From positions 1,636,794-1,700,793 of the forward strand of contig SSNP01000040.1 in NCBI GenBank assembly GCA_006937955.1: a DNA stretch of 64,000 nt, in the 5' to 3' direction. Numbering within the stretch: the first letter of the stretch is position 1; each line of letters opens with the position of its first letter. A program made the translations under genes and the position numbers. This DNA comes from Pachypanchax playfairii. Taxonomy: Eukaryota > Chordata > Actinopteri > Cyprinodontiformes > Aplocheilidae. The notes beneath the pieces are model-generated. The model saw only the letters and a list, made by a program, of their open reading frames with translations, was not told where the DNA came from and ran no database searches. Positions 59,701 through 64,000 of this stretch are shown piece by piece.

Positions 59701-60582
59701 AAAATATTCCACCTAAAAAAATAACCAGAGAACCACAGCTGTTTCACTTCCAGTACCTACAGTAAATTGTCTAAAATACTCACTTTTTCCTTCTTGTCCT
59801 TTTCCATTTCCTCATCAAGGAGAATATCAAACATATTCTGTACCCTTGAATCTGTGGAGAATGTTGTCTTGAGCTGAGAAGACAAACAAAAAATCTGTCA
59901 AAAAACATGTACCAGGTGTGACAAGCTACTTATTGTTAGAAAATATCCCCTTTTCTTTGTTTCAGTAGGTTTTTTTTGTTGTAAATCCCCTCAGCTGTTT
60001 GTTCTCAGTGCTGACCTTGGCCTGGATTTCTGCTCCCAGCCTGCGCAAAGTCTCCAGGAAGGTTTTGTTCTTTGGTTCAAGGGTGGCACATCTCTGCACA
60101 TCTTTGAAAGCCATGTCCAGTTTTCCTAGTTTCTCCAGAGCTTGACAGCGACGGTACAAGGCTTTTATGTCAGATGCATCTTCATCAATAGCTGTTTGAT
60201 GATAAGACAAAGAGACTTGATGAGCTGAAGGGAACTGATTCAAGCAAACTTTTCTTTTTTAGTTTACACTTGCTCTATTAAAATGATTAATATACCTTTA
60301 GATGCATCAGATACTGCATTGGCATAACTTTCCTGTGAAAAGAAAAAAACATTCACATTTAAATCTGATTAATTTATCTGTGTGTGTGTGTGCACGTGTG
60401 TGTTTTATTAAACTGCTTACCTTTTTCAAGTAGCATGCAGATCTGTTCCTGTAAACAACAGCCAGCACTTTCTTGTCCTGACACACCTTGACTGCGTTGG
60501 TGTAGCACTCGATGGCCTTGTCAATGTCTCCTGTCTGAAAGTGTTTATTCCCCTCATCTTTCAACTGGATCGGGTCGCCCAT
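53738..60582 (-). CDS. unc45b: unc-45 myosin chaperone B (19 coding exons)
   Basis: UNC45B is the muscle co-chaperone that works with Hsp90 to fold myosin heads. Exons in transcript order: 60582-60421, 60332-60296, 60191-60016, 59873-59784, 59667-59500, 59378-59213, 59053-58883, 58803-58632, 58527-58227, 58128-58034, 57904-57763, 57385-57245, 55551-55424, 55226-55160, 54996-54883, 54708-54593, 54496-54379, 54277-54122, 54010-53738; 930 residues (about 930 in human). TPR repeats occupy residues 1-115 (GDPIQLKDEGNKHF, YRRCQALEKLGKLDMAFKDV). An Arm-repeat central region (LSREDAGSERIFQNNG) and the UCS myosin-binding domain follow, ending KAMDLGLIKPFTGPA. Block identity to the B paralogue (SGHGRDQALNLL, GSAGGDDYSLRQFAEGSTEK) favours unc45b over unc45a. 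The intron between exons 12 and 13 has a GC donor (AAAG then gcaagc) and carries the Tc1 insertion in the opposite orientation. Confidence 0.97.
55578..57179 (+). mobile_element. apparently complete Tc1/mariner transposon
   Basis: The 1,602-bp element begins CAGTGGGGC and ends GCCCCACTG, flanked on both sides by TA (55576-55577 and 57180-57181), the expected target duplication. Terminal inverted repeats of about 200 bp (55578-55777 and 56979-57179) differ at one place that I can see (caaagaag against caaaaaag). Between them lies one uninterrupted transposase ORF. The element resembles the Passport-type Tc1 group of fish. It sits in an unc45b intron, antisense to the gene. Confidence 0.97.
55941..56963 (+). 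CDS. Tc1-type transposase, intact ORF
   Basis: A 340-residue protein, the usual Tc1 transposase length, with no internal stop. The N-terminal paired-like helix-turn-helix DNA-binding region (KDTRNKIVDLHQAG, GVKKSTVGAIIRKW) is followed by a second HTH (NPRTTRRDLVNDLQ) and a GRPR-like basic linker (RSGAPRKISPR). The DDE catalytic residues are present: D153 in IWSDETK, D244 in FQHDNDPKH and E279 in NPIENLW, with the D34E spacing typical of Tc1. The Gly-rich HGGGNIMLWGCFS box is intact. It cuts and pastes elements carrying its inverted repeats at TA sites. Nothing in the ORF shows inactivation; activity is not demonstrated. Confidence 0.96.
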   Translation: MAKTKELSKDTRNKIVDLHQAGKTESAIGKQLGVKKSTVGAIIRKWKTYKTTDNLPRSGAPRKISPRGVKMITRTVSKNPRTTRRDLVNDLQRAGTKVTKATISNTLRRQGLKSCSARRVPLLKPGHVQAHLRFAREHLDDPEEDWENIIWSDETKIELFGRNSTCRVWRGKNAELDPKNTIPTVKHGGGNIMLWGCFSARGPGRLIRVKERMNGAMYRKILSENLLPSARALKMRRGWVFQHDNDPKHTARATKEWLRKKHFKVLEWPSQSPDLNPIENLWRELKVRVAQRQPQNITALEEICMEEWAKIPATVCENLVKTYRKRLTSVIANKGYITKY

Positions 60583-62634
60583 CTGACAAAAAGGATCGTC
60601 GTGTTTCAGTAATAGGTCCTTTGTTTAATCTTTTCTTTTCTCTGATAGTGTCAGATCTTTGTACGTCTGAATAATTATAGCACTAATTAAGTTTAAATGT
60701 AGTATTCCAGATGTGCCTTCAATTTAACAACCTGACATTTCTAAACAAGAGCAAATGTTTTAAAGGAGTTTAACACATCTACTGAACATATTTTACTCTT
60801 TTTTGTCATTTAATGCAAAGAGAGTTAGAATACAAATATTAGAAACAGTCCAAAACCAAGAAAGATACACACAGCACCTGCCCTTATTTCACATTCATAA
60901 AAACTTTGGTAATCACAATCTGTCATAATTATAAAAACAATTAAAGCTTCTACAGGATAAAATTTCTTTTGATTCTCATCATTGCAAAAGACAGTCCTGA
61001 TCTGAGGGCCTGAAGCAAATAGCACGTGCTATCTCTAATGGCCTCCCTACAAGCCTTATTTGGGCATAATCTGGTATCCCATTCCCAGCGAATCCTGATT
61101 TCCAAATGACAGATCTACTTCTCTGATAACTCATCTCTTTACTCCAAGCACACACAGATTACCTGATAGTCTGTCAGAAGAAACAAATGTCCCTCTGGTT
61201 GTACTCTACCTTCAAGGTTTTGTCCTGGTTTACTTCCTTCTTTGTTCTCTGTGCGCTTCTAGTTTTAGTTGTATGCAGATTATCTGGATTTCTAGTCTCT
61301 AGTGTTTCAACCAACTTCTTCTATCTTCTGGAACCTCCCCCAACCATGTCTTGGTTTATATTTATAGAAAATTTCAATGAGGTGGGGCAAAACTGACGTG
61401 GATCATCCACGACCCACAGGGGGTTCCACCAAAACATACTAAACCCCTGATAAATAACTTTACTAGGATATACTCAAAAACATGACAGCAAGCGCTGCAT
61501 CAAACATTCTGTCAGTGTTGGGGATTTTTATGAAGACTTGATGAATGAAAGGTGTTTTAGTAAAACAGATACTTATGTTTGAGTGACCCCTTACAGGTGG
61601 TCTGGTCTTGATAAAGTCTATTTAAAGAACAGACAGCTGAGAACTCACCAGCAAATGCTCAATGAGCTGGGGGGGGGTTAAAGAGTGGGTGTGTGGACAC
61701 ATCGTCCCTCCAATGACAACTGTCTGACCACAAGATGCTGGTAGCTTCTGGAAAGAACACGATCTCACACTTCATGAGTTGGACATAATGATCACAATGA
61801 TCAGGACAAATGTTAAGGATTAAATATGTGCTTTAACATAAAGGCTCTAATACACTGTTTATACAGTCGAGATCCAATTTCTGAAGGATTTAAGATCAAA
61901 TCCCAATAATATGAAGTTATTTGTTTCTGTTGTCTTTTGTTTTTAATGTTTATATGTAGCTTTTAATGAATTTAGATTTCTTTGTTCAGTCTTAAAATGA
62001 CTGGAAAATTAAACAGCTTTACCCTGAGTGAAACAACAGCTGTTATTTTGAGTGTATGTTTATACTTGTGTTTGTATGGGAGAAATTTTCATGTTTTGTT
62101 CAGGCAGAGACACGATGGCATTAGAAAGCAGTTTATTAAGCTGACAAGAAAACAAAAACAGACATGACAGGTCTCTCTGAGGGCAAGAGCAGAAAGAGGT
62201 GTTCCCAAAAAGCAGTTCAGAGGTCAAAACATGGTTTATCCTTTTACACAGAATCAAAAGTCCAAAACTGTGAAACATAAGTGTGGATCAGGTATCTCTG
62301 AGTAATTAGAACAAGGTAAAAGCCTTGACTTTAAAAGTCCAGATGGGAGCAGGCAGGTGGAGCAGTAGAGGGCAGAAGGGGGATCGATGAGGAAACTATA
62401 AAAATCCAGAATCCATAATTCAAGAGTCAAAATCAAGTTCAAAAACATGTGAAAAAATTATGACAAGGCTGTGACAATAACTGGTATACTGAACAGAAGT
62501 GCTAAAAGCTACTTTCAATCTGGAACCAGACAGAGGAAACAAAGGTATGTATGTGGTGGTGAACAGGTGAAGAGTGAGAGGTTTTCAAATAGTGACTGGA
62601 ATGAAGCTAAATGAACAGTAGAGGGTGCAGAAAC
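60583..62634. other. unc45b upstream intergenic region
   Basis: Likely holds the unc45b promoter. Otherwise AT-rich, with no conserved ORF, RNA gene or repeat that I can assign. An eight-base G run lies near 61671-61678. Confidence 0.45.
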
Positions 62635-63110
62635 AGGACTCAACTCAACTTTATTTATAAAGCACTTTATGCACAACATGTGTCGACCAAAGTGCTGAAC
62701 ATTTACACATCAAAGATAAAAAGTTAAAAACACATGAAATCGATAAATAATTTAAAACGCTAGAGCATGAGTAAGCACATCAATCAGTATTAAAAGCCAG
62801 AGAAAACAGGTGGGTCTTGAGGAGAGTTTAAGAAACTCAACACTGGTGTGCCTGTCAGCAAGCGAGCAGCAGCGTTTTGAACCAGCTGCAAGCGGGAGAG
62901 AGAAACTTCACTAATCCCAACATAAAGAGCATTACAATAGTTGAGACTCTTAGTAATAAAAGCATGAATCAACCTTTCAAAGTCCTTCTTTTTTACAACA
63001 TGCTTAATCTTAGACAGTAATCTCAGTTGAAAAAGGACAAGATAAGAAGTGGCCACCAGATGGAGACAAATACTCACATCTGAAGACAGGCCCAAAAAGT
63101 GAGAAAACTA
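62635..63110 (-). mobile_element. L2-like LINE 3' end
   Basis: On the minus strand it encodes a fish LINE reverse-transcriptase C-terminal block (KDFERLIHAFITKSLNYCNA, then LSRLQLVQNAAARLLTGT). A non-coding 3' part follows, ending in the revcomp of caactttatttataaagcac. It is 5'-truncated, and frame continuity is lost after LLTGTP. Non-functional. Confidence 0.85.
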
Positions 63111-63535
63111 TGGACAGAGAAGTTAACAGAGAAGATAGATAACATAAAGGATTATTATTATTTCAGAATTATATTTATGTTTGTTTTGTTTTTTTTGCTG
63201 TACTGCTTAGAGCTGCTTTGGAGGAAGTTGTTACACAACTTGATCTTTATGTCATGTAAGAAATGTGTGTATTAAATAAGCACTAAAACAAGGATGTCTC
63301 TGAGAAGAAAGAACTTCCTTCAGTTTGATGTCAAAAACTTCCTCTAAGGAATATAGTAAATGTACATTTACCAACTATACAGAACTTGATTATCTTCTTT
63401 TGTTGGTATCTCTCAAACAAATCAGTGATCAATTTTTAACAGCAGGGTTCTGGACCAGGCTCAACCTTATTTACTTTTCATATGTGCCCGTTGTGAACTA
63501 TCATAAAAAAATATGACATGGATTATTCTCGTTAG

Positions 63536-63999
63536 TCAGTCAATCACTATCTGTACCTGATTATTCCTGTTGGTGTTTATCTCCAGCTGTGAGTGGGAGG
63601 AGGCGGTGTTACACCTGGACAGGTCTCCAGTCCGTCCCAAGGCCACAGATTGACAGACAACTACTCACACCTAGGGACAGTTTAGAGTTACCAATTAACC
63701 TTAAGCATATTTTTGGTCTGTGGGAGGAAGCCTGAAGATAACCCAAACATGCACAAGGAGAACATGCAAACTCCATGCATGTTTGGGTTTCAGGAGCCTG
63801 GGTTGGGGTCTGCGTTTTGTTTCTCATTTTGGGCCTTTTCCTACTGAGAATGGTAAATTAACATTTTTTGTTTATACACAACTGTGTCTAGGTTCTCAGC
63901 TCTGTCTGGCCCCTTTGAGATCATGATAAAAGGTTCCATCCTGGTTTTGAACCCAGGACCTTCTCACTGCAAAGCAACAGTGCTACTGCACCACTCTCC
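63536..63999 (-). mobile_element. tRNA-derived SINE, family A, with an internal insertion
   Basis: Read on the minus strand from 63999, it starts tggagagtggtgcagtagca. A B-box-like ctgggttcaaaaccagg follows, and the body and 3' part (taattggtaactctaaactg, ctgtccaggtgtaacaccgc) lead to a tail of gactgacta type. About 150 bp of unrelated sequence (roughly 63781-63935) interrupts the head-body junction. The window ends inside or at the SINE head. Confidence 0.8.
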
Positions 64000-64000
64000 A

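Overview
This window is nuclear DNA of a ray-finned fish, most likely a percomorph-type teleost. The evidence is short GT-AG introns, intact vertebrate gene families at about one gene per 8 kb, and fish-type repeats: a Tc1 element with a CAGTGGGGC end, L2-like LINE 3' ends and tRNA-derived SINEs. The species cannot be named from the sequence. Exon models were read by hand from protein conservation, splice sites and codon phase. The coding-exon sums close in frame for plbd2 (564 aa), tmem219-like, morc2 (about 1,081 aa), the AidB-like gene (629 aa), slc8b1 (588 aa), tpcn1 (825 aa) and unc45b (930 aa).

Layout. 1-1155: a 33-bp-repeat ORF and a retroelement-like tail, probably inside an upstream intron of rbm19. 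1156-5736 (+): rbm19, lacking its first RRM, which lies beyond the left edge. 6241-9656 (+): plbd2. 9.7-13.0 kb: a possible non-coding first exon plus a dead LINE. 13118-14517 (+): a TMEM219/TMEM248-family gene. 15.1-15.7 kb: a non-autonomous inverted-repeat element. 16572-26944 (+): morc2. 28846-34626 (+): an AidB-like acyl-CoA dehydrogenase gene whose intron 3 holds a 1.3-kb tandem array. 35760-41165 (+): slc8b1. 41998-50818 (-): tpcn1, tail to tail with slc8b1. 51-53.7 kb: LINE and SINE debris. 53738-60582 (-): unc45b, with an intact-looking Tc1 transposon in one intron. 60.6-64 kb: intergenic, with a LINE 3' end and a SINE.

The genes are not an operon. From established knowledge, tpcn1, slc8b1, plbd2 and rbm19 lie in one neighbourhood on human 12q24.13. 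morc2, the AidB-like gene, the TMEM219-like gene and unc45b are therefore interlopers relative to the human order. tpcn1 (endolysosomal channel) and plbd2 (lysosomal protein) are both endolysosomal, and plbd2 has paired TFEB/MITF-type E-boxes just before its start codon.

No clearly new multi-gene system is present. The most unusual signals are: four introns in three genes that must use a GC donor, including two consecutive ones in the AidB-like gene and a tpcn1 microexon flanked by a (TG)n acceptor and a GC donor; a young, apparently complete Tc1 element inside unc45b; the tandem array ending about 30 bp from a splice acceptor; an inverted-repeat element with an internal minisatellite; and an unrecognised membrane ORF with 11-residue repeats.
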